From Sulfurimonas sp. HSL-1656 (GTDB lineage Bacteria; Campylobacterota; Campylobacteria; Campylobacterales; Sulfurimonadaceae): 64,000 nt of DNA. The stretch covers positions 124,001 through 188,000 of the forward strand of contig NZ_CP147915.1 of the NCBI RefSeq assembly GCF_039645585.1, in the 5' to 3' direction. Positions within the stretch are counted from its first letter, which is position 1, and each line of letters opens with the position of its first letter. Under the pieces are notes generated by a model. The model worked only from the letters and a program-made list of their open reading frames with translations. It was not told the origin of the DNA and made no database searches. Position numbers and translations under genes: made by a program. Below are positions 8,350 through 17,349 of the stretch, one piece after another.

Positions 8350-10451
8350 GAGAGGCTCTCCTGCGCCTGGATGGCGGTAATGGCGACGGTGTTGACGATG
8401 TCGGCGACGCTGCAGCCGCGGCTGAGATCGTTGACGGGACGGTTCAGCCCCTGCAGCACGGGGCCGACGGCGACGGCGCCCGCGGAGCGCTGGACCGCCT
8501 TGTAGGTGTTGTTGCCGGTGTTCAGGTCGGGGAAGATGAAGACGGTCGCCTGCCCCGCCACCGCACTGCCGGGCATCTTCTGCGCCCCGACCTCCGGGTC
8601 GATGGCCGCGTCGTACTGGATGGGCCCGTCCACCGCGAGGTCGGGACGTTTTTCACGGACGAGTTTTGTCGCTTCGCGCACTTTCTCGACGTCGCTGCCC
8701 ACCCCGGAGTTCCCGGTGGAGTAGGAGAGCATCGCCACGCGCGCTTCGATGCCGAAACGCAGGGCCGTTTCCGCCGACGCGATCGCGATCTCGGCCAGCT
8801 GCGCCGCATCGGGGTCCGGGTTGACGGCGCAGTCGGCATAGACGAGGACCCGGGTGTCGAAGCACATGAAAAAGCAGCTCGACACCAGGCTCTGCCCCGG
8901 GGCCGTTTTGATCGTCTGCAGGGCCGGAAGGATGGTCTCACGGGTCGTATGCGTCGCCCCGCTGACCATCCCGTCGCAGGCTCCCTCCGCCACCATCATC
9001 GTGGCAAAGAGGGTGGCGTTGCCCAGGGCGTCATAGGCCGCTTCGAGGCTGACCCCTTTGTGCGCGCGGAGTCTGGCGTAGGCTTTGGCGAGGTGCCGCT
9101 TCTGCTGTTCATCGTCCGGGTCGACAATGGTGGCTCCGCGCAGGTCGAGCCCCAGGGCAGCCGCGCGGGCCGCGATCGTCTCGGCTTTCCCCAGCAGTAC
9201 GATGCCGACGGCCCGCCGCCGCAGCAGGATGTCGGCGGCCCGGAGGATACGGTCGTCGGAGGTTTCGGGCAGGATGATCGTCTTGCGGTCGGCCGCGGCC
9301 CGGGCAAAGAGACGGTGCTCGAACATGGCCGGGGTGACGATCCCGGCTGAGGCCGCGGCCAGCTTGGCTTCGATCAGGCCCGCGTCGACATTCTGGTTGA
9401 AGACCCCCAATGCAGTGGCGATCTTCTTGGGGGCTGCGGCATCGATGCGGGCGGGGAAGGCGCGGACCATCTGGACGGCTTCGATCGTCTCCTTGGGGAG
9501 ATACAGCAGCGGGATCTGCATGGCGTCAAGCCCTCTGAGCAGTTCAATGATGCTTTCCGCGGGAGGCGTTTCACCCGTCAGGAGGACGGCACTGACGGCA
9601 GGGTAGTTTCCGGCGTAGTTGGCCGCCGTGGCCCCGAGGATGATGTCGGCACGGTCCGAAGGGGTGATGATGAGGTCATTGGGGCGGATATGTGTCAGGA
9701 AGTGCTCCAGATGCATGGCGGCGACGCGCGGCTGGTCGATAAGGCGGTGCAGCTGTTCGTCGGTACCGATCAGCACCTCCGCGCCGATACCTTCGGCGAG
9801 CTGGAGGACATTGGGACGGTCAAGGGTCGTCACTTCAGGCAGCAGTACAACCGGTTCGGGGATCTCCGGGCAGATGTTCTGGTCCCGGCGGTGGTTTTCG
9901 TAGAGCGCGGCGTCGCAGCGGTTTGCAAAGAGCATCATGAGCGAGATGCCCTGTTTTTTGATGGCGTAGCTCCAGAGCCGCAGTGCTTCTTTCAGCCCCG
10001 TTTCGTCCATCCCGCGGGCCGGGACGACGCCCACGACGGGCGCCGAAAGGTTTTTGGCGATCTCGACGTTGAGGTCGAAGTCGATCAGCTGAGCGAGCGA
10101 TTCGTTCACCACGCCCTGGCAGAGGACGAAGTCGTACGCTTCCAGGAGGGCGTCATGCCGTTCGATGATTGTCTCCATCAACCGGTCGGTCTTCCCTTCG
10201 GAGAGCAGGGTCTCCGCCTCGGAGACGGTCAGGCCGACGGCACTCTCGTAGGGCTGTTCCAGGGCAAAATGGCTGAGGATGGTCCGGGTATCGGGGTCTT
10301 CGCCGGCGGCATCGGGAATCAGCGGGCGGAAAAAGGCGACCCGGCCGTGCAGGCGCAACAGCAGTTCCGTCATGCCGAGCGCCACTAGGATGCTGCCGGC
10401 ATTTCGGGTTTTGGAGACAATGTAGAGCGAGCGTGCGGTTTCGGCATTCAT
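8346..10451 (-). CDS. pta: phosphate acetyltransferase, long form
   Basis: Pta interconverts acetyl-CoA and acetyl phosphate. The 701-residue protein is the long three-part form: an N-terminal P-loop-like domain lacking a clear Walker motif, a central DRTGG domain, and the C-terminal catalytic PTA_PTB domain beginning near residue 385 (TIILPETSDDRILRA). The segments MSGATHTTRETILPALQ and VAGQATVFIFPDLNTGN are typical of the catalytic site. It sits upstream of and overlaps ackA. GGTAATTTACC, a perfect 11-bp palindrome, lies just upstream at 10455-10465 and may be a regulator site, which is inference. Confidence 0.96.
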   Translation of the reverse strand: MNAETARSLYIVSKTRNAGSILVALGMTELLLRLHGRVAFFRPLIPDAAGEDPDTRTILSHFALEQPYESAVGLTVSEAETLLSEGKTDRLMETIIERHDALLEAYDFVLCQGVVNESLAQLIDFDLNVEIAKNLSAPVVGVVPARGMDETGLKEALRLWSYAIKKQGISLMMLFANRCDAALYENHRRDQNICPEIPEPVVLLPEVTTLDRPNVLQLAEGIGAEVLIGTDEQLHRLIDQPRVAAMHLEHFLTHIRPNDLIITPSDRADIILGATAANYAGNYPAVSAVLLTGETPPAESIIELLRGLDAMQIPLLYLPKETIEAVQMVRAFPARIDAAAPKKIATALGVFNQNVDAGLIEAKLAAASAGIVTPAMFEHRLFARAAADRKTIILPETSDDRILRAADILLRRRAVGIVLLGKAETIAARAAALGLDLRGATIVDPDDEQQKRHLAKAYARLRAHKGVSLEAAYDALGNATLFATMMVAEGACDGMVSGATHTTRETILPALQTIKTAPGQSLVSSCFFMCFDTRVLVYADCAVNPDPDAAQLAEIAIASAETALRFGIEARVAMLSYSTGNSGVGSDVEKVREATKLVREKRPDLAVDGPIQYDAAIDPEVGAQKMPGSAVAGQATVFIFPDLNTGNNTYKAVQRSAGAVAVGPVLQGLNRPVNDLSRGCSVADIVNTVAITAIQAQESLS

Positions 10452-10498
10452 AGCGGTAATTTACCATAAAACTGTTAGTCCTTCATTACCAGCTGGGG

Positions 10499-10504
10499 TA
10501 TAAT
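10499..10504 (+). promoter_or_regulatory. TATAAT box upstream of DUF748 gene
   Basis: TATAAT at 10499-10504 lies 27 nt before the ATG at 10532, and AAGGAG at 10520-10525 is the ribosome-binding site. No good -35 box is visible, which is common for sigma70 promoters in this lineage. Confidence 0.45.
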
Positions 10505-10531
10505 GTGAGCAGAAACGACAAGGAGACAGTT

Positions 10532-13500
10532 ATGAAACGGTGGATCCGGCGCATTCTGGTCGGCGTAGTCTCGGTTTATCTGCTGGCGGCGCTTTTCGCC
10601 GTCCCTTACGTGATACGCACGAAAGTGCCGGAACTGGTAGGGGAAATGACCGGGGGGACGCTGGAGATCGACGGGGCCCAGTTCAACCCTTTCATCCTCG
10701 ACCTGACGGTGGAGGGCATTCGTTTTGCCGACCCCGAGGGGGCACCGCTGGCGAGCCTGCGGCGCCTGGACGTCAATGTCGATGTACTTCACCTGTTGTG
10801 GGGAGAGATCTCCGTCGAATATTTCGGGCTGCGGGGATTGCGGCTCTCCATTGTGCAGGAGCAGGGCGGCGGGTTCAATTTCGACTGGCTGACGCACCTG
10901 GGCAGCGCCGACACGGCACAGACGCCCCCGGCGGAGGCGAACGGCACGGCTATGCCCTCCTTGCGCCTGGAGACGTTCGAGCTGGAAGACGGCGGGATCA
11001 CTTTTACCGACCTCTCCCGCCCCGTGCCGCTGCAGCTGGATTTCTCACCCATCGGCCTTGATCTGCACGATATCGATACGGGGGGCGGCGGCGATAACGA
11101 GCTGCACCTCTTCGCCCATACGGAGGGAGGCGGTCTGCTCGACGTCAAGAGCCGCGTGCACACCTTTGAACCCTTTGCCATCTCGGGAACGGTCGATTAC
11201 GATGCCGGACGGCTCTATGACGCCTGGCACTTCCTGCGCGAGATCAGCGCCCTGGAGGTGGCGGACGGCCGGATGGAGCTGCACTTTACCTATGACGTCA
11301 ACCTGGCGGAGCTGAATGCGACTACCGTCGACGACCTGCGCTTTGCCCTCAACCGCCTTCGCGTCAAACCCAAGGCGGAAAACGCGGATGTGCTGCGGGT
11401 GGCATCGCTGACGGTCGAAGGGGGACCGATCCGGCCGTTCGCGCAGTTCGGCCGCATCGACACGGCGGAGATCGACGGCCTTTATGTCGATCTGAAGCGC
11501 CACAAAGACGGCAGCCTCAACTGGGCGCACTATTTCCCCAAGTCGGATGAATCAAACGTTTCCGCCGCACCGGCCGCGGACACAACGGCGACAGCTTCCA
11601 CCCCGTGGGATCTGCTCATCAACCGCGTGACGCTGCGGCAGATCAGGGGACGTTTCGACGACAGCAGCGTCCGCCCGGCCGTGCACCTTGCGCTGGACGA
11701 TTTCAACCTGACGGCGCGCCGCGTCAGCGCGCTCCCGGCCACGCCGCTTGCCTACGACGCGGCACTGCAGCTCAACAAAACGATGCGCTGCCGGGCGGAG
11801 GGGAGGCTTTCGCATACGCCGCTGGACGCAACCGCCCTGGCATCGTGCGGCGGACTGGATGTGACCTGGTTCAACCCTTACATCGATGCCGCCGCCGATG
11901 CCGCGCTGGCACGGCATGACGTGGTGCTGCGCAGCGCCGTACTGGGCGTGGCCGCGGATGTCGCTGCCCGGGAAACGAACGCGTCGGTCGCCGTCACCGT
12001 CAACGACGCCAATGCAACGCTGCAGTCGCTGCTGCTGACGCCCAAAGGTTCGAAACGGCAGCTTGTCGCCTTCGATGCACTTGCCGTCACGGGGGTGACC
12101 GCGTCGACGGCGGCGAAGCAGGCCGGGGTCGGGCGGATCGTACTTGAGAAGCCGCAGGTGAATCTGCGGCGGGAGCGCGACGGCAGTATCGACGTGGCGC
12201 GGCTGGTCAAAGCGAAACCGGCTGCACCGGCCAAACGCGGTACCGCCCAAAAGGCGCAGCAGGCGGAGACGCCCTGGAGTGCCGCCATCGATAAGATCCA
12301 GGTCCGCAGCGGTGGCGCTTCCTTCCGCGATGCCGCCATCGCTCGCACGACCACGACGCGCTTACAGCGTTTTGACCTGGACGTGAACGGCGTGACCACG
12401 GACCCCTCCCGCGCCATCGGCCTGCAGGGCAGCTTCCGCATCAACGGTGACGGGCGGGTACGTGCGAAAGGGTCGCTTGTGCCGGAACCGCTGAAGGCGA
12501 CGACCGATTTCAGCGTGTCGGGGCTGCGCCTGAAACCCTTCAGCCCCTACGTGGAAGAGGGGATGTTCATCCGGCTCGCCGACGGGCGTGTCGGCCTGAA
12601 GGGGCAGACCCGCTACCGCCCGTCGAAGCGGGCGGCGGACCTGCGGCTGCGCGGCGACTTTACCCTGAACGACCTTCTGGTCAACGATACCCGCGACGGG
12701 ACGCCGCTCGTTTCGATGAAGACGCTGGAGGCGAAGAAGCTGCTTTTTGAACTCTCTCCCGACCAGTTCTATGTCGATAACGTGACGATGGGCGGCTTCT
12801 TCAGCTCGATCCTGATCGATGCGAACAAAACACTGAATCTTGCGACGCTCGTTCGCCCTTCGGAAAAAGCTGCGACGCCGAAACAGGCCGGCAAACCGGC
12901 CGAAGCGGCCAAGCAGCCTTTCCCCGTCCGTATCATGAAGTTTACGCTCTATAACGGGGCCGTGCACTTTGCCGATGAGTCGCTTCCACTCCCGTTCGAC
13001 ACGCAGATCCATGATGTTAACGGCGAGGTGCTGGGGATCTCGACGCTGCCCGAAGACACGACCTACCTGCAGCTGGCGGGGGAGATCGACGAGTACGGTG
13101 CCGCCAAGGCCGAAGGGAGCCTCAATACGGGCGATCCGAAGGCTTTCACGGACATCGGGGTCAACTTCCGCAACATCGAGCTGAAATCCTACACCCCCTA
13201 TTCGGGCAAGTTCGTCGGCCGGGCGATCGACAGCGGAAAGCTTTCGGTGACGCTGCGCTACCGGATCGTCAGGGGTGCGATGCAGGGGGACAACGGGATG
13301 GTCATCAACAAGATCATGCTTGGCGATACCATCGAAAGCAACGATTCGGTGAGCCTGCCGCTTGATTTTGCCATCGCCCTGCTCGAGGACCGCGACGGCG
13401 TCATCGATATCGACATGCCGGTCGAGGGGGATGTGAACAACCCGGAATTCAAATGGGGCAAGGTGGTCTGGAAGGCCTTTGTCAACCTGCTGACCAAGGC

Positions 13501-14110
13501 GGTCACGGCACCTTTTGACCTGATCGGTTCCATGCTGGGTATCAAAGGCGACGACCTTAAAGAGATCGTTTTCGCAGCAGGATCGCCGGCGGTCGACGCC
13601 GTGGCACGGGAACGGCTCGATATGCTGGCCAAGGTGTTGATCAAACGTCCGAAACTCGCCATGACGGTACAGGGGACGTACGACCCGAAAACGGATGACT
13701 ATGAACTGAAGAAACAGGCGCTGACCCGCGAGGTGCTGGTGCACAGCGGCGAGGATGCCGCGTCGACGGAGGATGCCCTCGTGCCCGGCCTGCTTGAGCC
13801 AATCTATGAGGCGCGGTTTGGCAAAGAGGCACTCGAAGCCCTTGAAGAGACGATTGATGAGATGGACCTCGATCGTGCGACGCGAAAACGCCTCTACCGT
13901 CAGCGGATGATCGCTGCGCTGATCGAGAGCCAGCCGCTGCCCGACGGGGCACTGGAGGCATTAGCACGTGCCCGTGCGGAAGCGATACGCAGCTATATGA
14001 TCACCACACACGGCATGGAAACGGGCCGGATCACGGAGCGTGATCCGGAAAGCCTCAGCGGCGAGAAGGGCGAGGTGCCGTCGCACATCGGCCTTGACGC
14101 GGCAAAATAG
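10532..14110 (+). CDS. AsmA-like DUF748 protein, very long
   Basis: A 1192-residue protein with a single N-terminal membrane anchor (ILVGVVSVYLLAALFAVPYVI) and the rest in the periplasm. Repeated beta-rich segments such as LEIDGAQFNPFILDLTVEGIRFADP, and late blocks such as KAFVNLLTKAVTAPFDLIGSMLG, are typical of the DUF748 family. That family belongs to the AsmA/TamB-like group, thought to shuttle phospholipid between the membranes. The C-terminal segment ending in PKLAMTVQGTYDP resembles DUF748 C-termini. The start was set at ATG 10532, 6 nt after AAGGAG. The lipid-transport role is inferred from the family. The gene is followed 19 nt later by the PilT-like gene. Confidence 0.85.
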   Translation: MKRWIRRILVGVVSVYLLAALFAVPYVIRTKVPELVGEMTGGTLEIDGAQFNPFILDLTVEGIRFADPEGAPLASLRRLDVNVDVLHLLWGEISVEYFGLRGLRLSIVQEQGGGFNFDWLTHLGSADTAQTPPAEANGTAMPSLRLETFELEDGGITFTDLSRPVPLQLDFSPIGLDLHDIDTGGGGDNELHLFAHTEGGGLLDVKSRVHTFEPFAISGTVDYDAGRLYDAWHFLREISALEVADGRMELHFTYDVNLAELNATTVDDLRFALNRLRVKPKAENADVLRVASLTVEGGPIRPFAQFGRIDTAEIDGLYVDLKRHKDGSLNWAHYFPKSDESNVSAAPAADTTATASTPWDLLINRVTLRQIRGRFDDSSVRPAVHLALDDFNLTARRVSALPATPLAYDAALQLNKTMRCRAEGRLSHTPLDATALASCGGLDVTWFNPYIDAAADAALARHDVVLRSAVLGVAADVAARETNASVAVTVNDANATLQSLLLTPKGSKRQLVAFDALAVTGVTASTAAKQAGVGRIVLEKPQVNLRRERDGSIDVARLVKAKPAAPAKRGTAQKAQQAETPWSAAIDKIQVRSGGASFRDAAIARTTTTRLQRFDLDVNGVTTDPSRAIGLQGSFRINGDGRVRAKGSLVPEPLKATTDFSVSGLRLKPFSPYVEEGMFIRLADGRVGLKGQTRYRPSKRAADLRLRGDFTLNDLLVNDTRDGTPLVSMKTLEAKKLLFELSPDQFYVDNVTMGGFFSSILIDANKTLNLATLVRPSEKAATPKQAGKPAEAAKQPFPVRIMKFTLYNGAVHFADESLPLPFDTQIHDVNGEVLGISTLPEDTTYLQLAGEIDEYGAAKAEGSLNTGDPKAFTDIGVNFRNIELKSYTPYSGKFVGRAIDSGKLSVTLRYRIVRGAMQGDNGMVINKIMLGDTIESNDSVSLPLDFAIALLEDRDGVIDIDMPVEGDVNNPEFKWGKVVWKAFVNLLTKAVTAPFDLIGSMLGIKGDDLKEIVFAAGSPAVDAVARERLDMLAKVLIKRPKLAMTVQGTYDPKTDDYELKKQALTREVLVHSGEDAASTEDALVPGLLEPIYEARFGKEALEALEETIDEMDLDRATRKRLYRQRMIAALIESQPLPDGALEALARARAEAIRSYMITTHGMETGRITERDPESLSGEKGEVPSHIGLDAAK

Positions 14111-14129
14111 ATTATGGTAGAGTCGAAAC

Positions 14130-15302
14130 ATGATAAACGGAAGCAGTGACCCGGTTCTGATCCTGGAACATTTTTTGGACAAACTCGTCGAGAAAGAGGG
14201 AAGTGACCTCTTTGTCAAAAGCGGCGCCGTCGTGACGGCACGGATCGAGGGGGACCTCACCCCGCTGACGGCCGAGACGCTCAGCGACTCGAAAGTCGAG
14301 GCGATCGCCCGCCACATCCTCGGGGCGCAGTACGAGACCTTCGAACAGCAGTTCGAGTACGACACGATGTACGTGCTCAACGCCGAAAGCCGCTTCCGGG
14401 TGAACCTCTTCTGGCACCTGGACGGGATCGCGATGGTGTTCCGCCTTGTGCCGCTGGAGATCAAGACGCTCGAGGCGCTCAACCTCCCCGAGCAGCTTCA
14501 CCGGCTGACAAAACTGGAGCGGGGCCTGGTGCTTGTCACCGGAACGACCGGCAGCGGCAAATCGACGACGCTGGCGTCGCTCATCGAAGAGATCAACCGG
14601 GAGCGACGCAAGCACATCATCACGATCGAGGACCCGGTCGAATTCGTCCATATCGACAAGAGAAGCGTGATCGAGCAGCGCAACGTCGGGCTGCATACCA
14701 AGGGCTTCAACCAGGCGCTGCGGGCGGCGATGCGGGAGAACCCCGATATCATTATGGTCGGGGAGATGCGTGACATCGAAACGGCGGAAAACGTCCTGCA
14801 GGCGGTCAATACCGGCCACCTCGTCTTTTCGACCCTGCATACCCTCGATGCCAAGGAGACGATCGACCGCCTCATCGCGATCTTCCCGCCGTTTGAACAG
14901 GAACGGGTCCGCCTGAACCTTGCGAGCAACCTCGAAGCGGTGGTCTCCCAGCGCCTGATCCACGACAAGAACGGCGGGCTCGTCCCGGCCTGCGAGATGC
15001 TGTTCCGATCGCCGATGGCATCGCATCTGATCCGTACCAAGCGGGATTTCGAACTCAACGATGTGATGGAAAACGAGCATTCGCACTTTGGTTCGACGAC
15101 GTTCAACCAGGCCCTTTTCGAACTCTGTCTGAACGACGTCATCTCCGAGGAGGTGGCTTACAGCCAGAGCGGCAGCCCGACCGACCTGCAGCTGATGTTC
15201 GCCCAGAGCAGCGAGTACCAGAAAAAGATCGGGAATACGCTCGAGAACATCAAGGATGAAGTGGGTCTGAAGCAGCCGCCGCCGCTCGTGGAACCGGAGT
15301 AG
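14130..15302 (+). CDS. PilT/PilU-type retraction ATPase
   Basis: A 390-residue hexameric-type ATPase that powers retraction of type IV pili. Walker A GTTGSGKSTT lies near residues 138-147, the Walker B region is NPDIIMVGEMRD, and FSTLHTLDAKETIDRLI is the His-box region. The C-terminal AIRNLIRE motif of true PilT is absent. Instead the end (SHFGSTTFNQALFELCLNDVISEEVAY) looks like PilU, the accessory retraction motor. No pilin or assembly genes are nearby. The overlapping spacing with the next two + genes suggests one transcript. Confidence 0.88.
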   Translation: MINGSSDPVLILEHFLDKLVEKEGSDLFVKSGAVVTARIEGDLTPLTAETLSDSKVEAIARHILGAQYETFEQQFEYDTMYVLNAESRFRVNLFWHLDGIAMVFRLVPLEIKTLEALNLPEQLHRLTKLERGLVLVTGTTGSGKSTTLASLIEEINRERRKHIITIEDPVEFVHIDKRSVIEQRNVGLHTKGFNQALRAAMRENPDIIMVGEMRDIETAENVLQAVNTGHLVFSTLHTLDAKETIDRLIAIFPPFEQERVRLNLASNLEAVVSQRLIHDKNGGLVPACEMLFRSPMASHLIRTKRDFELNDVMENEHSHFGSTTFNQALFELCLNDVISEEVAYSQSGSPTDLQLMFAQSSEYQKKIGNTLENIKDEVGLKQPPPLVEPE

Positions 15303-15304
15303 GC

Positions 15305-15796
15305 TTGGAACAGTTCCTAGCACTTTTTACGCCGCAGCCCGGCTACAAAATCCTCGACATCACCGCCCATACGGATGCCCTCACGGAGGCACTGCTGCAG
15401 CGGCTGGGCCCGGTGCACGGGCGTCTGGCGCTGGCCGAGTACCCGGGGGAGCATCTGCCGCTGCCGGAGGGGACGGGGGCGACGCTTCAGCGCCAAAGCG
15501 TCCCCGATTTTGCCAAACCCTTCCGCGCCCTGCCGCGGGATAACGACATCGTCTTTATCCGCGACGTCCTGCACCGCCACAGCCAGCCCGAACGCATCCT
15601 GCGCGCCATCTACACGACCCTGGCCAACGCCGCGGAGGTGATTATCGTCACGGAGGCCGGAGCAGCCGATACCGAGGCACAGCTTGCACTCCTGGAAAAG
15701 GCCGATTTCCGTGCCGGCAACGTCATCGATGATGTCGCCGAAGGGGTGACGGTCGTCATGGGGAAAAAGATGCACATGTGGGGGAACGGGCTCTGA
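15305..15796 (+). CDS. methyltransferase-fold protein without a clear SAM motif
   Basis: The 163-residue protein starts at a TTG at 15305, two bases after the upstream stop, and ends one base into the next gene. KILDITAHTDALTEALLQRLGP and the middle DNDIVFIRDVLHRHSQPERILRAIYTTL follow the layout of class I methyltransferases, but motif I lacks the usual glycine-rich loop. Binding of S-adenosylmethionine is therefore doubtful. Its tight coupling to the following MnmC-like gene suggests a shared role. I do not recognise a named family. Confidence 0.6.
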   Translation: MEQFLALFTPQPGYKILDITAHTDALTEALLQRLGPVHGRLALAEYPGEHLPLPEGTGATLQRQSVPDFAKPFRALPRDNDIVFIRDVLHRHSQPERILRAIYTTLANAAEVIIVTEAGAADTEAQLALLEKADFRAGNVIDDVAEGVTVVMGKKMHMWGNGL

Positions 15797-16560
15797 TGCC
15801 GCGTTTTGACGATGCGCTGCACCAAAGCGTGCGCAGCGAAGACGGTTCGAATACCGCCTATTCGGTCGAGTACGGCGAGCACTACCACTCCACGAAGGAC
15901 GGCGCGCTGACAGAGTCGCTGCAAAAGCATGTCATCCCCGCCTTTTCCTGTTTTGAGACGGCACCGTCGCTGCGCATCCTCGACATCTGTTTCGGGCTGG
16001 GGTTCAATACGCTCGCAACGCTTTACTATATGCGGGAGCAGGGGATCGGCAAAAAGATCGAGATCGTCTCCCCCGAGCTGGACGAGACACTCGTGCGTTC
16101 ACTGGACACCTTTGAATACCCGGAGATCTTCCGTCCCTTTCTGCCGATCATCGCATCCATCAGCCAGACGGGAAGCTATGAAGATGAACGGGTAAAGATC
16201 ACGGTGCTTTTCGGCGACGCGCGCGAAACGCTGCCGACCCTGACGGAGCCCTTCGACATCGTCTACCAGGATGCGTTCAGCCCGGAGCACAACCCGATCC
16301 TCTGGACTTCCGAATATTTTGCCGAGCTGGCGCGCCTGACCCATGATACAAGCGTCATTACGACCTATTCGACGGCCCTTCGGACCCGACTGGCCCTCTA
16401 TGAGAACGGTTTCAACGTCTACCTGAACAAGGGTGAGGGGTTCCGCGACGCAACGGTGGCATGTAAAAGTGGACAGCCGCGTTTCGAGAAGGTCGATATG
16501 GCGCATAAGATCGCCTGCAATCCGGATGTCAAAAGCCTGCGGGATGCCGATCTGGTTTGA
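15796..16560 (+). CDS. MnmC1-like tRNA-modifying methyltransferase (DUF752)
   Basis: A 254-residue protein matching the methyltransferase half of MnmC, which completes mnm5s2U at the wobble position of some tRNAs. The SAM motif LDICFGLGFNT lies near residue 63, and VYQDAFSPEHNPILWTSEYF is the DUF752 signature. The FAD-dependent MnmC2 oxidase half is absent, as in several lineages. Start: the ATG overlaps the previous stop (TGATG). A tRNA-Leu gene lies 47 bases downstream on the other strand, probably by chance. Confidence 0.85.
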   Translation: MPRFDDALHQSVRSEDGSNTAYSVEYGEHYHSTKDGALTESLQKHVIPAFSCFETAPSLRILDICFGLGFNTLATLYYMREQGIGKKIEIVSPELDETLVRSLDTFEYPEIFRPFLPIIASISQTGSYEDERVKITVLFGDARETLPTLTEPFDIVYQDAFSPEHNPILWTSEYFAELARLTHDTSVITTYSTALRTRLALYENGFNVYLNKGEGFRDATVACKSGQPRFEKVDMAHKIACNPDVKSLRDADLV

Positions 16561-16606
16561 ATGGTTTGTGTTTAGAAAGATTTTTTGTTTGGGAAAAGTT
16601 TGATGA

Positions 16607-16694
16607 TGGTGCGCTCGAGAGGACTTGAACCTCCACGGCCGTTAAGCCACTAGAACCTGAATCTAGCGTGTCTACCAATTCCACCACGAACGCA
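16607..16694 (-). tRNA. tRNA-Leu(CAG)
   Basis: An 88-nt cloverleaf with the long variable arm of tRNA-Leu. The acceptor stem TGCGTTC pairs with GAGCGCA, a discriminator-position CCA is encoded, and the anticodon loop TTCAGGT gives anticodon CAG (reads CUG). The T arm GGTTCAAGTCC is intact. Confidence 0.95.
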
Positions 16695-16712
16695 CATTGG
16701 TATTTAAAAGAG

Positions 16713-16728
16713 AGCGTAATTATACGCT
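16713..16728 (-). promoter_or_regulatory. tRNA-Leu(CAG) promoter -10 inside a dyad
   Basis: AGCGTA and TACGCT (16713-16718 and 16723-16728) flank ATTA. On the minus strand the centre reads TATAAT (16724 down to 16719), about 25 nt before the mature tRNA 5' end at 16694. No strong -35 box is visible. Confidence 0.55.
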
Positions 16729-16866
16729 ATATTCCTTAAAATAAACAAAAATCAAAACACCCTTTTTGCGGCAGTTTTCTCTTTGGACCCGTATACATAA
16801 ATCATCTGCGTAAAAAATATTCAGAACCGTTTTGGTTATATAGGGCATATGGTTTACAATCTGACT

Positions 16867-17340
16867 ATGAAAATTTTAGTTTTTGCGTTATTGCTGATCG
16901 TCTCTATTGTGCACGCCGAGCAGAAGAAGACGCATCTGCAGCTCCCTTACACGAAAGCGATGGCCCTGCTTGAGGGGATCCGGCAGGATGCCATCGTACT
17001 GGGAGAGGGGAGTACGGATGTGTATGTCTTCGTCGATCCGCTTTGCCCCCATTCGCGCAAATTTATCAGGATGGTCTCGCAAAATGCGCAGATGCTTTCG
17101 AAATACAGGTATTACATCTACCTCTACAGCATCCCGCGCCTGAACTCCGAGCGGACGGTCTCGGCCATTTTTAGCTCTGAACGGCCGGCGGAAACCCTCT
17201 TGAAAGTCATGGTCGGGCAGGAACCGCACGAGGCGGATGTGACCGGTCCGACGCAGAAACGGGTCGACGAGATCGCGGCCGTCGCCCGTGAAATGGATGT
17301 CTACAAGCGTCCGTATCTTATAGTGGCACTGCGCCCCTAG
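16867..17340 (+). CDS. exported thioredoxin-fold protein with one cysteine (CPHS)
   Basis: A 157-residue protein with a signal peptide (MKILVFALLLIVSIVHA). The segment VYVFVDPLCPHSRKFI has the position and shape of a DsbC/DsbG-like CxxC site, but the second cysteine is replaced by serine. It cannot form an internal disulfide and may act as a binding protein or as a monothiol partner. The ATG at 16867 was chosen over 16849 because it begins the signal peptide. The RND transporter gene starts 9 bases after its stop, so the two are likely co-transcribed. Confidence 0.75.
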   Translation: MKILVFALLLIVSIVHAEQKKTHLQLPYTKAMALLEGIRQDAIVLGEGSTDVYVFVDPLCPHSRKFIRMVSQNAQMLSKYRYYIYLYSIPRLNSERTVSAIFSSERPAETLLKVMVGQEPHEADVTGPTQKRVDEIAAVAREMDVYKRPYLIVALRP

Positions 17341-17349
17341 CGAGGCAAT

